A DNA stretch of 64,000 bases from Sisyra terminalis. Its lineage: Eukaryota; Arthropoda; Insecta; Neuroptera; Sisyridae. Position numbers and translations under genes: made by a program. Below, one piece after another: positions 35,270 to 47,191 of the stretch. Below the pieces are notes generated by a model. It made no database searches and was not told where the DNA came from. It saw only the letters and a list, made by a program, of their open reading frames with translations. The number at the start of each line of letters is the position of its first letter. Position 1 is the first letter of the stretch. Location of the stretch: positions 29,117,482 through 29,181,481 of the forward strand of contig OY292274.1 of NCBI GenBank assembly GCA_958496175.1. Reading direction: 5' to 3'.

Positions 35270-36895
35270 AACATCATTCTAGCTGCTTTTCATATACCTA
35301 TTTTTCTTTTGTAGTCAGTATTGATCTTCTGTCGTTGATTTTACTGTTGAACTTAAATCTCAATCTTGCCACTTGCTTTATTCCGAATTTCTATTTTAAG
35401 AGCTATCTTTTACATTCATCCTTAGTATCACTCTATCATCTTTTGTATTATATTTAGCTACTCTATCTTTTCCTGGTCGTCATTGTTTATAGTTCATATG
35501 AAATTGCTAATAACATATAAGTCTTGAGGATTACGTTTTATAAAAAAAATATTGTTATAATTGATGGTGTATTTTGCCTAGATGAAAGAGGTAGTAGTTC
35601 TTAATAGTGTCATAGTAAGTTTGTATTATACACTACTATGTGACACATTTTCGTATTTTTATGTGTTCATTTTAACAATTGTTTTTTTGGATAAACCAAT
35701 GTAATAATTATTGATATACTGTAGTGAAACTGGAGTTTTAATAACTCTAATTTCAATAAAAATGAACAACTCACCTATAGGTAACTACTTTAATAGATTT
35801 TATTATTAAAACATTCAATCCATCATACTTTTTATTTTTAAACCCTGCATTTATATCCGTTACTTTCTTAGCTTATTACAAATAAATTTTAACTAAACAT
35901 TATTGATTATAAACATTGATTTATCGATATATTTTAGAAGTATTTTACCATTATCATTACGTTGCATATTTGTAATGATATAACAGCAATAATACACGTT
36001 AATCTCATGAATATTGTTCGTTATGCTTGGATTAAGTCTACAGTAATAAGAGAACTGAAGCAAAAATTTTAAAAAAATAATTTGAATATTTTTCATTATC
36101 ATACTTTTTTGCCATTAAGTCAAAACAAATCGTTCTTCTTTTATAAAATTGTTTTCACGCTAACTTAATTGATTTTTGAAATCTGGGGATAACTTTTTTT
36201 TGTTAAAAAGGCTTTTTAAAGGTACTTAAAACATGTACACAAACAACTGTTTGCTTAATACAATTTTAAACTAGTTTTTAATTCACAATAATTTCTAGGT
36301 ATCATAAAGTTTAAATTGAATGCACTTAGGTATTTGCGCTTTTTATCTGCATAAGATATCACAGATAAGTACTAAATTTTAATGTGTTGAAAAAATGAAA
36401 CAAGGATTGAAAAAAAGTCATTTAATGACGTAAAAAGTAGATAGGATCAGTGCTTTACCCAATGGTTTCCAATTTATATATCGTAGAGGAAAAAAATATT
36501 TCTAAAAGTATGATCAGTAGAACCTAAAATCGTTTAAGACTTCAGCGATTGCAACGCGAATAAAAGAAAATAGAAAAAGACAATAGAAAAGAAACTTGTG
36601 GTGTATGATTTATAACTAGGGATTACTGTATTCTAAAAAATAAAGATATTAACGTACTACAAGTTGGTAAGAGCAAACGGCAGAAGGACAAAAAATCAAT
36701 TTAGAAAACAATTTTAATCTGGTGGATTTTTTACAATTCTGAACTTTACTCCGTTACCGTTGTTTTGAATATAAAATTTTATAATCACAAGCATTTCTTT
36801 TATGTCTTTCATCAAACAACTTATGTTGTTATCATAGAATGGAATTCGAAACGAATCACGTCGGCATTTTTTCTTTTATAATTACAACAATTTAA
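35270..36895. other. Intergenic AT-rich DNA
   Basis: No supported feature. Confidence 0.45.
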
Positions 36896-36901
36896 CAAAT
36901 G

Positions 36902-37421
36902 TGTAACGAAAGTTACGTTTTTTATATTTGATGTTAATTGAAAAATGATGTTTCCTCAACTGATCAATACACAGCTTAATTAAGTAGCCAACGACCACTT
37001 GGCTGTCACCACGAACTTTGATTTATCACAATCTTCACACAACCAACATTAGAGCCAAAGAAGAAATCAAATATTCTCTCAAGCACGTTTTTCTCTATCT
37101 TTTATCAGGTGGAAAAAATTGAACTGGCTTTCGATTTGCTTATACCTCTATTAATCAAAAATTCAACAGGTTCAACAACGGTATCTAATGCAAAAACAAT
37201 TAAAAGCCAAACACCTTCACATTAAATGCAACGCTTTACTTTAACATTACACCAAAGTGTACTCAATTAACGTCAAATGAACTGGAATCAGTTGTTTATA
37301 TTTTAAAATTCAAAAGGTGAAACAACAGGTATTTTGAGACACGTAAAAATTAAAACTGCTCAATAATCTTACGTTATCTGAGTTCGACCAATCCTATCGT
37401 GGATAAGTTGGATCACGAACA
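36902..37421 (-). mobile_element. Possible LTR (solo or 3'), - orientation
   Basis: Read on the - strand, the block begins TGTTCGTGATCC (37421) and ends CGTTACA (36902): 520 bp with TG...CA ends. It is preceded by the purine-rich CAGAAGAA, like a polypurine tract. It has TTTTAAAATATAAAC (TATA-like) and TTGATCAGTTGAGG (initiator-like) inside, and is GC-richer than the flanks. No clean target duplication was found, so the ends are provisional. Confidence 0.35.
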
Positions 37422-37507
37422 TTCTTCTGGAGCCGACGGAGAAAATCTTTTTTGGACGTAATCTGTAATCATTCATCTACACGTTTGGTTACATGATATC
37501 GAGATCC

Positions 37508-37609
37508 TTAATAGACTTCTGTTTCGTTAAAGTCTAAGCCATCGAAGGCTTCATAATAATAACGGGATATTACATATAAAACTTTATAATTCTTATCTGA
37601 AAGCCACCA
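37508..37609 (-). pseudogene. Open C-terminal tail upstream of the possible LTR
   Basis: A 33-codon - strand frame reads WLSDKNYKVLYVISRYYYEA and ends DFNETEVY before TAA, about 90 bp before the polypurine-like tract of the LTR candidate. The position suits the end of a retroelement polyprotein. The residues look coding, but I cannot name the family. A TTTCAG at its start could instead be a splice acceptor of a host exon. Confidence 0.25.
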
Positions 37610-38300
37610 TTAACAATGTGCTACTGAATTCCAAAACTTATTAAGATGTTTCATTGAGCTTACTGATTTGAAACAAAAAATATTGATTTTGAATAGATAA
37701 AGATATTTATTTCATGCATTTGAAACAAAAAAAATATTGATAGATGAGCTGTTATGAAGTTAAGATTTAAGGTACATATAAAGTATCTATAAAATAATGT
37801 ATTAAGTATTTCTTTCTTAAGCCTCATCATAAAAATATAACCCTCAATCTTGGTACCTACATATTTATTTTTAATTGTGTTTCATTTTTCCTACTTCAGT
37901 ACATTCATGAAATAAAAAATGTTTTTTTTCTTTTATTTTATTTATTTTTCCAAAGAAATACACCTCCAACAAAAGCAGTATTATAAGTAGGTACTTATAT
38001 TTTGCAAAAGAAATTTGGAATCTTCATAATCATAGCTCTTTATTTAAATGCTTCTTACTTTAAACTTATTCAAGTCAAAAGTTGGTAAGGAATAGGTATA
38101 CATTATTAGTCATTTTAAAAAAAATCGTGATCGTGTTATTGTTTTATGTAACTTAATATTTATTATCGGTAAAGTATACATTCAAGTTGATGTATACGCT
38201 AAATGTTTAATCTATAATATACTTATATTAACTCTTTCGCACTGTTTAAGGCTTTTATTTCACTTGTTTGTTAGTTAATTTCAATCTCCCGTTAGAGGCT
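37610..38300. other. Intergenic AT-rich DNA
   Basis: No supported feature. Confidence 0.5.
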
Positions 38301-38303
38301 TTT

Positions 38304-38327
38304 TCCACACCCCTCTAGGGATGTGGA
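38304..38327. repeat. Short near-perfect DNA palindrome
   Basis: TCCACA-C-CCCT-CT-AGGG-A-TGTGGA is palindromic apart from one C/A pair. It lies just upstream of the second hAT-like copy and may mark its damaged left junction. Confidence 0.6.
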
Positions 38328-38349
38328 CACTTCAAGGTAAGAAACACTG

Positions 38350-39035
38350 CTTTAAAGTATCTAAGCTACTATATCTTAGTTCATTTATTTTTTGGCAAAA
38401 AGTAACTAATATATTAGAAACTTTTAAATAGAACTGTATCTTGTAACTTAGAAAAGTATATCTTTACAAAAAGTTACTAAGCTTAAAGTAAGTAATTAAG
38501 AATAAATCAGGTATCTGGCAGATTGTTTAGAATAATGTTTATTTTGTATGTGTGTATTTTTTATTTGTTTAAGTAAATTTTAATTGTTTTATTCCTATTT
38601 TACTCAACTGAGTTGTAAATTTATTTTGTTGTTTTTTTGTATATTTCAATTTCATTTAAAGTTTTATTTTGTTAAAATTCAATATACCTACATATACCTC
38701 TTATATGAATCTTCTATCGTTTTTTAAGTGTGTTGTTTAGACCAACATACTTTCCTTTTTCCTAAATTAATAAAGATAAGAAGTTCATTATCTGATTACC
38801 TAACAGCTCTACCTAATAAGTTACTAAACTTAGTACATACATACTATACAAAGTTACTAAAGTTTTAAAGTGTCTTAAAAAGTAATTAAAGATAAGAATT
38901 TAAGTTAATTTTTTTGAAGAATACCTATAGATATGTACTCAAAGTAACTACGAATAATTTTTAAAAAAGTAACGTATAAATATATAAACGTATACAATAT
39001 ATAAATACTTCTCAGGAGTACCTTTGACAGCTCTG
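38350..39035. mobile_element. hAT-like MITE, copy 2 (left end lost)
   Basis: Same orientation and family as 34110-34625: shared TATCTTAGTTC...TTTTTTGGCAAAA...AGTAACTA and the right end CCTTTGACAGCTCTG (39035). The left CAGAGCTGTCA end is absent. About 150-200 bp of extra AT-rich sequence lies in the middle (near 38520-38690) compared with copy 1. Confidence 0.65.
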
Positions 39036-39320
39036 TAATTACTAAAATTGTTTTTTTTTTGGGGGGTATTGCTGCGTTTTATTTTAATTTTATTTTTTAC
39101 TGAAATGAGAATTATTTGAATTTACAAAGTATCTAAAACACACACAGCATAATGTTTTTAGTTAGGAAGAATATTGTTAATTGATATTAATAATTCGATA
39201 GTATATCTACGTGATGTTTCATAATGAACTTCATCAGGAAGCTTTACTTGCATAAACTATTATAGATACAACTTCTAAGTCAATGGACACTTCTTATTAT
39301 GCTAAATAAGACTTATTTCA

Positions 39321-40275
39321 TTAGGGACCGATATTTCACACATGGATAGATAGACCATATCCTTATGGTTGGTATTTAATAGATAAAAATGTATTTGTTA
39401 AATAAACCTCATACAATTATTCCACACATATCACTATTCCTAGATAAAAATACCCATGTTTTCTCTAGTCTCCAGGTAAAAATTTAATTTGAAAGATAAA
39501 TGTTACCATCTACAAATGTGTCTATTTATCTATAAATGTCTCTTTGTGAAAATAGATAAAAGTTATCACTGTTCTTAGGGTCGGTATTTTTGCGTCTAGA
39601 TAGTGACATTTATCTTACAGATAAAATTTTATCCGGAGTATAAAGAAAATGTGCGTATTTTTACCTAAACATAATGATATGTGTAGAATTTATCTAATAG
39701 AGGTTTTTTTTATAAAGCTATCTTAAAAATAATTATTTTATATTTTATGAATAGTTTCGATAATAGTTTCGACTGATTATTTATGTATACGAAACATCGA
39801 AACGTTATATATATGAATAAATAATCGAAAGTATTATCTGTGGTCTTTTCACCTGAAACCTTTTCATTTAATAATTCACAAGACTTGAAGATTTTATATT
39901 TGAGCCACTTAAAGTCAAAATGGTGTTAGTCATATTATTGCGATTTGGAGATGTAATAAGTTTTATCCAAATAACTATCAAAAAATTCCACCTACGAGGT
40001 TTGGTCTGCTATCCTACCAGCATAATAATGATGTTTTGTCTTACTTGACTTTTCCAATAAACAATTAACTACTCAAGGAATCGTTTCGGCTAATAGAAGC
40101 GGAAAATTCAAATTCTAAATTATGACCTACACCACTTTGTCTTTAGGCGGCTCATTTATGTATCCATGAGTAAAAATATTGACTTTTAGTTAAAAAACAT
40201 CAATGTTATCTTTTCTATCGGAAAAATATCTGGAAGATAAATTACACTATCTAGAAGTGAAAACACCGACCCTAA
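39321..40275. mobile_element. Nested MITE cluster with TTAGGGTCGGTRTTTT ends
   Basis: TTAGGG(A/T)C(C)G-type ends occur at 39321 (+), 39575 (+) and, inverted, at 40270-40275 (ACACCGACCCTAA). 39401-39540 and 39577-39706 are inverted copies of each other over about 130 bp (shared ACACATATCA, AGATAAATGT, TTTTCTTTATACTCC-like words), so two elements abut head to head or one has rearranged. The right-hand unit (39575-40275) contains another inverted-repeat element at 39902-40153. The interior is non-coding. Confidence 0.65.
39902..40153. mobile_element. Inverted-repeat MITE nested in the cluster
   Basis: The left end GAGCCACTTAAAGTCAAAAT-GGTGTTAGTCAT and the right end, inverted, GAGCCGCCTAAAGACAAAGT-GGTGTAGGTCAT face each other 250 bp apart. 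The right half matches 2455-2610. It sits wholly inside the 39575-40275 unit, so it inserted there later. Confidence 0.65.
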
Positions 40276-40279
40276 ATGT

Positions 40280-43200
40280 GAACAGAAAGTATTTTGATGC
40301 TGAATATGTTTATTTTTGGTATAAGTTTAGTGAAATTATGAAATATTATTCTAAATTTCAAAATTTTTTTTTGTGAAGTTTAAAGAACCTAAATGAACTG
40401 AGGTTAAAGTTAACATTCCTGTTCAGTGAGTCAGCAGTCAGCGACAAGCAAAACCACATTTTTCTTTAAAAATCAGTGTCCTTTGAAATCTGAAGAATAA
40501 ATGTTTTAACAACACGAGCGACTTGTAAACTTTTAGTTAAAACGTCAATATGTATGTATATTTCAAAATTTTTTAGGCAAGATTTCCAAAAACCTGTTAC
40601 ATTTTTCTCATTTTTATAGATAGTACAAGTAAATCTCCCAACTGTATAGTTTCTATAACTGAAAAAGAAATGCTTTGATTGTGCCAACTTTATTTAAATT
40701 GCAAACACCTATGCACATATTATTTAGAAAAATACATTTTGATTTTATGAGGCCTTTATAATTATGTGCCGACTTGTCAATTCGTTTCGTATGTCTGTTG
40801 TAAGTCGTAAATTGTTGATCGACATTTCATGTTTCCAACTTCAAGGAAGTTGCGACAGTTTGCTCAATATAAACTTTTTATTGACACTTTTTCAGTTTTA
40901 GTAAGAATTTAAAATATGGAAAAGGAAATAAAATAGATGTTCAAGCTTACATTGTAAAGTTGTTTGATAAATAATTGAATCATTATCTAATCTAAATAGT
41001 TTTAAATAATAAAGTAGAAGCGATAAATATATAGTTTTAAGGATATATTAAAAAAGAATTACATTGGTGTATTTGTGGGATGTATGTTTAGTTCAAAAAG
41101 TAAAAGCCCATATTTCTCATTGATTTGTGGCCAATGTTCATTATAAAACTCCATTTTCATTTTTATTAACGTTAGTGTGATTGAACAGTTGCGTGGTCTG
41201 ATTATCTCTAAATGAATCACACACGATATTTGACCATAACAATAATTTAAAATATATGAGGGTTGGAGTGTTAGAACCCTTTTTAATATAGCATATATGC
41301 ACCAATTAGAAACATTTTGTTTCCTCTTTTAAAATGTCCAACTACGTTTTTTCTTTTCAAATGTTCATGGTTCTTGAGCTTTTGTATTAAAACTAAACTA
41401 CGCAGACATTAATTTTTTTTTTATATTTCTATATTTTTATCACGAATTAAAAATAAGAAAATAGTTTTCAAGTTTTAAAAAATGGATACGAAATTCAATT
41501 GGTAAAATGACACAAAACTCGATCAAACTATTTTATAGTCATTCATAAATTAAACCGTAAAATAAGATAAATGGCGAAGGTACAAAAGTGGTATCTTTTT
41601 ATTTTAGTAATAATACTTATTATTAAGATAATAGATAAGAATAAGTAAAAAAGGAAATAAAATAATTTGTTTGCTTTTAGATAAAAACTATTATAATTCG
41701 TTTATTGAACGTAGCAGTAATATTTCTTACACCACGAGAAACTAACTCGTATAATAACAATAAAACTATTAAAATTAAAATATAAGAATGAATTTATATT
41801 TTTGCATGTGGGCAAATCAATTCTCTATGCCAAAAATTAATACTTGCAACAAATATCAGCCAAATGAATGGAATAGATGATTTCAGAAACTCAAGAATTC
41901 CACAATTTATTATAAATTTATTAGTTGAGTAATTGTGTAAATGAATTTTAGGCACTTAAAAAGAAAAACACGTGTCTACAATTTTATGCTCAAAAATTAT
42001 TAGGTATTTAAACTTGAGAAATAAAATTTGAATTTTTTGGTATACAATTTTTTTGTTTGGTTCTAAAATTTAATTTGACTTTTTATAACTTGTGCCCAAT
42101 ACATTTTTCAGGTCATATAAAAAGTATATGTACATTTTACTTTAAATATCATATAATTTGCATATAATTCGCAAAACATTTTAATTTAAAGAATAAAGTT
42201 TATAAGTGTGTAGTTCACTGCACACTTGGATTCTTCCATAGTTTAAGACTTCCGATATTTAACCAATTTAGATTTTAAAAATATAAGAAAATACTTAAAC
42301 AATTGCAAATTTTCAAATAAATAATATCATCATTGATTTTACTTTTAAAAATAAGTAAATAATATAATATTGTAAGTATGTACATATAAACGATTTGTAT
42401 AATTGTATATATGTTTTATATGTAGAATTTTTTATAGTATTTCTTTATATTTATAAATCGTTGTCATTAAGAAAATGGAAATGTTTCCCAATGTACAATC
42501 TACAACATTTGAATCAATGATGGGTATCATTGACACCAGAATTTCCGCTAACAGAGACATTTGTTGTGATAAGTATTTTTTTATGTTTTAGTTTGATGTT
42601 GTGAAAAATATAAATTTTATAATTATGTATGTAAGTATGAATAATCACCAAAATTCATTTCCGATTCATGCTCTGTATATATGTAAGATATTTGGATACA
42701 ACTACATATAGATTGTATATCTATATGTTTATAAATATTGCCTTTACATAAACCAAAAGGACTAATCTTTATAAAAGTCGGTAAAGTTTTCAAAAGTTGT
42801 TCAATTTTTACTCGGTATTACGACAGATTATATGACCTCAAATGATTATATTTCTTCCTTCTGTTCTATCTTCATTATACAGCATCTTTAATTGGAGCCG
42901 TTTATTCCATTTGGTTGGTTCTTGGGTGCATTAGTTTTCTTTCTATAAGATCTAATGTAAAATTATTTCTTCTTAAAGTATGACCTCTCTATTAAGCTTT
43001 TCGTGTTGTCACCACGGTAATGTTACTTATTTCTTTGTTGACTCTTCTTTTTACTTCTCTGCATTAAAATACGAGATTCTATATTGTCAATTGCTCTTAT
43101 CCATATAGCTTCATAATTATAGTTCGAATATTTTAGATATTTTTTTTATCTTAGGATTAAATTTTTCAACCCATATAATGCAATTTTTAATTATTTCCGG

Positions 43201-43630
43201 AGCTAAAGATCCGATTTTTTTGTCGCGATATTCTTTTCCTCAATGAACTAAGCCACAATACTAATTTTGTTCTTTTTGGTCTTTATGGTATATGTAATAG
43301 GTTTATGTTATTTTTTTTACCTCGTTTCTACTAGGTCACTTTGTCGTTAATTTGTAAGGTACGAAACTTATAATCTCATTTTTCAACTACTTTCCAGCAC
43401 TTTATCGTGCCAGCACTTTATGCTGACTTTTGGCACACCGGCTTATTCTCGATGACAAGACATGAATCCGTTGTAAAATTTTATAACCACTAAGTATTTC
43501 CATTATAATTTAATATTTAACTTGATAAAAGGAAGAACCTCATGTTGACTACTTTCAAGGCGCATCAATATAAACATATATAATTTTATATTAAGAATTT
43601 ATTGAATGACTAAAAAGGAAAAAATAAAAG
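40280..43630. other. Intergenic DNA with one doubtful RT-like trace
   Basis: AT-rich and mostly featureless. On the - strand near 43135-43040 a frame reads YEAIWIRAIDNIESRILMQ, faintly like the YGxExWxxxxxxxxRIE segment upstream of the tail seen at 26.9-27.2 kb. The match is too weak to call. Confidence 0.35.
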
Positions 43631-43632
43631 TA

Positions 43633-44190
43633 CAGTAATCCCTTTCATTGTGCAGTTTTCTATTGGGCGAATTGAGTATTTGATACTAATTTTCGCACTG
43701 CACAATTAAAATTTCACACTTCGCGGTTTTTAAAATTTTTGTCTTTATGCTTGCTTTAAATTTGGTACAAATTTATTAGATATGTCCTTATGGAAAGATT
43801 TTTACGGGAAGGAAAATACCAGGTAAACAAATTAAAATAACGAGACTTTTTTTCAAAGACAAAAGTGTTCATCAGAATATAGCAGCGATTAATACTTTTT
43901 TATTGCAGAAAATCTTTTTTTATTGCAAAATATTCTAAACAACTTCATATAACTGATATTTGTTTTAATTTGAATTGGTTTTCAGAACTTTATTTTGGTT
44001 TTTTAGTTTATAACACATATTTGCTATGTAAATTTTTATTTGAATACAAATTTAAATTTATTATTTTGATTTTTTTTTAATTTTTGGAATCTAGCAGCCC
44101 TCTTTTTATACAAAATAGTGTTCACATTGCACGGTTTTGTATTGCGCGCTGTTTTTTGGGAACGGAACTACCGCGCAGTTGGAGGGATTT
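43633..44190. mobile_element. pogo/Tigger-like MITE
   Basis: The left end is CAGTAATCCCTTTCATTGTG after TA (43631-43632). The right end, inverted, reads AAATCCCTCCAACTGCGCGG TAGTTCCG up to about 44190. Ends of the form CAGTAATCCCTC...GCGCGGTAGTTCC are typical of pogo/Tigger elements, which insert at TA. Subterminal TGCACGG/GCGCGC words repeat. It is 558 bp with no transposase frame, hence non-autonomous. The right terminal CTG is worn away. Confidence 0.6.
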
Positions 44191-44388
44191 AAAACGATTT
44201 TAAAAACCTCACTTGTATTGATATAATGGACTTAAAAGTAAAAAAAAAATTTTGTATATAAAAGCGAGGGGTGCATTTTTGTTTAAAATTTTGTAGTAAT
44301 GAACGTCTATCGCTTTGATGTACGAAAAAAAAATTTTCTTACTTTTTAGCATTATATCAATACAAGCAAGGTTTTTAGAATCGTTTTT
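44191..44388. mobile_element. Palindromic foldback MITE, ~198 bp
   Basis: Two ~75-bp arms are inverted copies: 44191-44267 begins AAAACGATTTTAAAAACCTC, and the complement of 44312-44388 begins AAAACGATTCTAAAAACCTT; both continue TTGTATTGATATAATG. The spacer is about 45 bp. It directly abuts the right end of the pogo-like element. Confidence 0.8.
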
Positions 44389-44569
44389 ATTTAATATTTA
44401 ATTTTCTTGTATTTATTTCCATTTAAAAACCAAGTTTTTTCGATGATAGCAAAAATTATCTTATTATATCAAGTGTAGTCCCTTTTTGTCATTGGTCACA
44501 ATACCAATTGATTATTATTTCTAAATTTAATTTACCTTCATTGATTTATATGGTAAATAAAATCTAACG

Positions 44570-44914
44570 AAAAACTTCCCGGATTTCCCTGATGAGGTTA
44601 ATTGTGCCTCAAAACTGCAATTTTCGAGCTTATTGTGTTTCCTAGGTCTTAATTTCACCGTAGTTATGACCGAATAGCTGGGGGAATCTTAGCAACCGGC
44701 GTACTAGATGTTTTTCGAATATTTCGGTTCCAGGGTTTCTTATCCCTTGTTCCTTTTGTCTCCATTCATTCAGAGTGCCGTATTCCCACAGAACGTGAGA
44801 AGTGGTTTCGTCCTCTGTACGGCAGATTCTTGATGTTGGATCATTCATTTGTACTCTAATTGTATGCAGGTATTTCTTCAGTCCGCAGTGACCGGTTATT
44901 AGACCCGTTACCAC
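44570..44914 (-). pseudogene. Non-LTR retrotransposon C-terminal tail and 3' UTR
   Basis: An intact 90-codon - strand frame (44914-44642) starts VTGLITGHCGLKKYLHTIRV and includes SRICRTEDETTSHVLWEYG. This is the LTGHxxLxxHL...CRxCxxxxET..HxLxxCxxL module that ends many RNase H-bearing insect non-LTR elements. Two Cys of the CxxC...C set are Ser and Tyr here. After the TAG, CACAATTAACCTCATCAGGG-type 3' UTR sequence follows to about 44570. Everything upstream of the tail is missing (5' truncation at about 44915). CTTGTTAAATGAAGT occurs twice just beyond the truncation point. Confidence 0.85.
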
Positions 44915-44919
44915 TTGTT

Positions 44920-46205
44920 AAATGAAGTTAACAGTTTTTCTTGTTAAATGAAGTATTTCAGTAATCAAATTCAGGGATGATTTTCCCAACATCGTTTTAA
45001 TGTGTTTTTGTTTGGTGGTATTCCTCTAAATTGCACAGTGTTTTTTTAAACCCATTCTTTGATGGTATTTTTTACTTCCGATTCTCAAAGACTGTAGGCC
45101 TGTGAAAAGTGTCGCAAGAAAAAACTTATATATGTACTCATTTAATGATAAAAATAATAGCCGTTCAATTTATAAGTATAAACCGGCGGAAAGAAACTAG
45201 AAAGGCAAACAGTAGATACATACAAATCTATCAATAATCTTTGCGTAAAACAATAATTTAGACACTTTTAAATCATCAAAACTTTTATGAATTAATTTTT
45301 TTAGACTGTTTATTTTTCCTTTAGTAACGCTCTAACTGTTGCATTAATAATGCCAACAAAACAGAACATGGGCAGTAAAAATTTAATTATTTTAAAGACG
45401 AAATGGTTAAGGTAATAAAATAGTGAACCAATAGTAAACTATGTAAATGCTTAGGGCTGAAACGGGATCCGGAAAGAAGGTATATATATACTGAAGAAAT
45501 GTTCTTTAAAAAACGAATATATTTGTTAGTTATATCTTTAAAATACACGCTTTAATCTGTTTCGATATTAATAGTTGACATATTAAGACAATTTTAAAAA
45601 TTATAATTACTACAATAATACTCTCATGTTCTTAAATCAATAATTGAAAAGTTTAATTTATTAATTTTTATCGGCAACATTTATTTAAGTTTTATCAAAT
45701 AATTTAAAAATTACTAAATCTACATTCAAAATTATCTTGGAACTAATTAAACCAATTACTGGAATTTTAGTTTAGGTTCAGTTTACTCAGTTAATCAAAT
45801 TAAAACAAGAACTAGAACATCATATATTTAAAGTCGAAAACATCTTAATTAAAAAAGAAAAAAATAATAAACTTTTATTGGAAATAATTACGTTAGGTAC
45901 TTGTATCTAATACATACTCGTATAAAGGTTTATGTTGCGTTGCGTTACCATATGTAACATTTAATTACAAACAGATATTTACAGAAAACTGTTTTAAAAA
46001 AATTAAGAAGAAAAAGTTAGTATTATATGTAAGCTATGTTGTAATAAATTTTTGTTTTGTTACAAAATTATATTTTCATCTCAGGAAAATAAATATCTAT
46101 TGTTTTACCAACGTCTTATGGGCTCATTTTCTTTCTTAAAAATTATTTGAAAGGCTGCTTTGATATGATTACTTAAAAATTGCGTGTTTTGATAAGCCCA
46201 AATGA
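44920..46205. other. Intergenic AT-rich DNA
   Basis: Begins with the duplicated CTTGTTAAATGAAGT. Nothing else is supported. Confidence 0.45.
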
Positions 46206-46214
46206 TATCAAGAA

Positions 46215-46375
46215 AAAAAAAGAGAAATCGATTTAGCGACTCAGATTTAGCGATTTAGCGTTATAAAAACGTAAATCGAGAAATATTGAAAATTTACGCG
46301 ATACGAGGATCAAACCCAACACCTACCAGTTTTGGAGCGGCCACCTTAGTAATTGCATTGTGCGGTATGTTCTTA
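46215..46375 (-). repeat. GATTTAGCG repeats next to a weak tRNA-like segment
   Basis: GATTTAGCG occurs at 46230-46238, 46244-46252 and 46252-46260. Upstream in - strand sense, GGTTTGATCC (near 46310) resembles a Pol III B box, and a partial A-box-like word lies about 50 nt before it. A T-run follows the repeats. It could be a worn tRNA-derived SINE, but the stems of a tRNA do not pair well. Confidence 0.25.
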
Positions 46376-46695
46376 ATTATATATGTACCATAAAAACTAA
46401 TAATTCTTATTTTACAACCAAGTATACCATTTCAACATCTATGCACATTGTTCAATGCACATTGTACATCCTAAAACAAAAATAAGTTTGTACTGTGAAA
46501 AACAGATTATTGAAAAACTATTTTTACTAAGTTTGCTAACGATTTTAAATTTCCTTATTAAATATTTTCGAATGTATTGTAACTTGTTTATTTGATACTA
46601 TAAAATAAGGTGATTACAATGGGGTTGTCGGATTGAATTTGAACAAAAAAGTAGTGTAATAAGAGTAGGTACATTAGTAGAGTTTTAGAGAAACT

Positions 46696-46925
46696 TACAC
46701 GGAAAAAATATATACTAAAAAGTACGATAGTTACATCGTAATCCAGGACTAGACTTCCATTACTTTGCTCTTTAAACTAATTTAAACATTTGAATTTTAA
46801 CGTTACGAACATCGTAAGTTATGATGTAGCATCATATAAACTAAACTTTTTTCGTTCTAGTTCGCCACTGAAATATACTGCAATAATATAAATTACGATG
46901 TTATTGTTGTATTTTTTTCCATGTA
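46696..46925. mobile_element. Short inverted-repeat MITE
   Basis: The left end TACACGGAAAAAATA...ACATCGTAAT (46696-46743) is matched in inverse by TACATGGAAAAAAATAC...ACATCGTAAT (46925-46891). It is about 230 bp, non-coding and AT-rich. The superfamily is not determined. Confidence 0.55.
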
Positions 46926-47191
46926 TCAATATAACAATAGGCAAACTTATATATGTATATGTATCGACAAAGACAAAAAACAAAGAATGTAAACACATAC
47001 GTGTGAGTGATAACCAAATATAATAATCATTGTCTCAAATTTGAACTAACTGATTACTGTCATTTGTTTCAATTGTCATTTTAATTGTCAATTTTTGTCA
47101 TTTATCAGTTATATCTAAAGTTGTCACCCGTACTTTATTGAAAAGTATTGTTCGTTATTATGGGTAATTGTTCTCTAAATTTTATAAGATA

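Noticed and set aside
35230..35457. 75-codon + frame
   Set aside because: It is the opposite-strand shadow of the jockey fragment read on the - strand at 34981-35264.
43040..43135. Possible reverse transcriptase trace on the - strand
   Set aside because: Only a loose match to YGxExW...RIE and no second motif in order.
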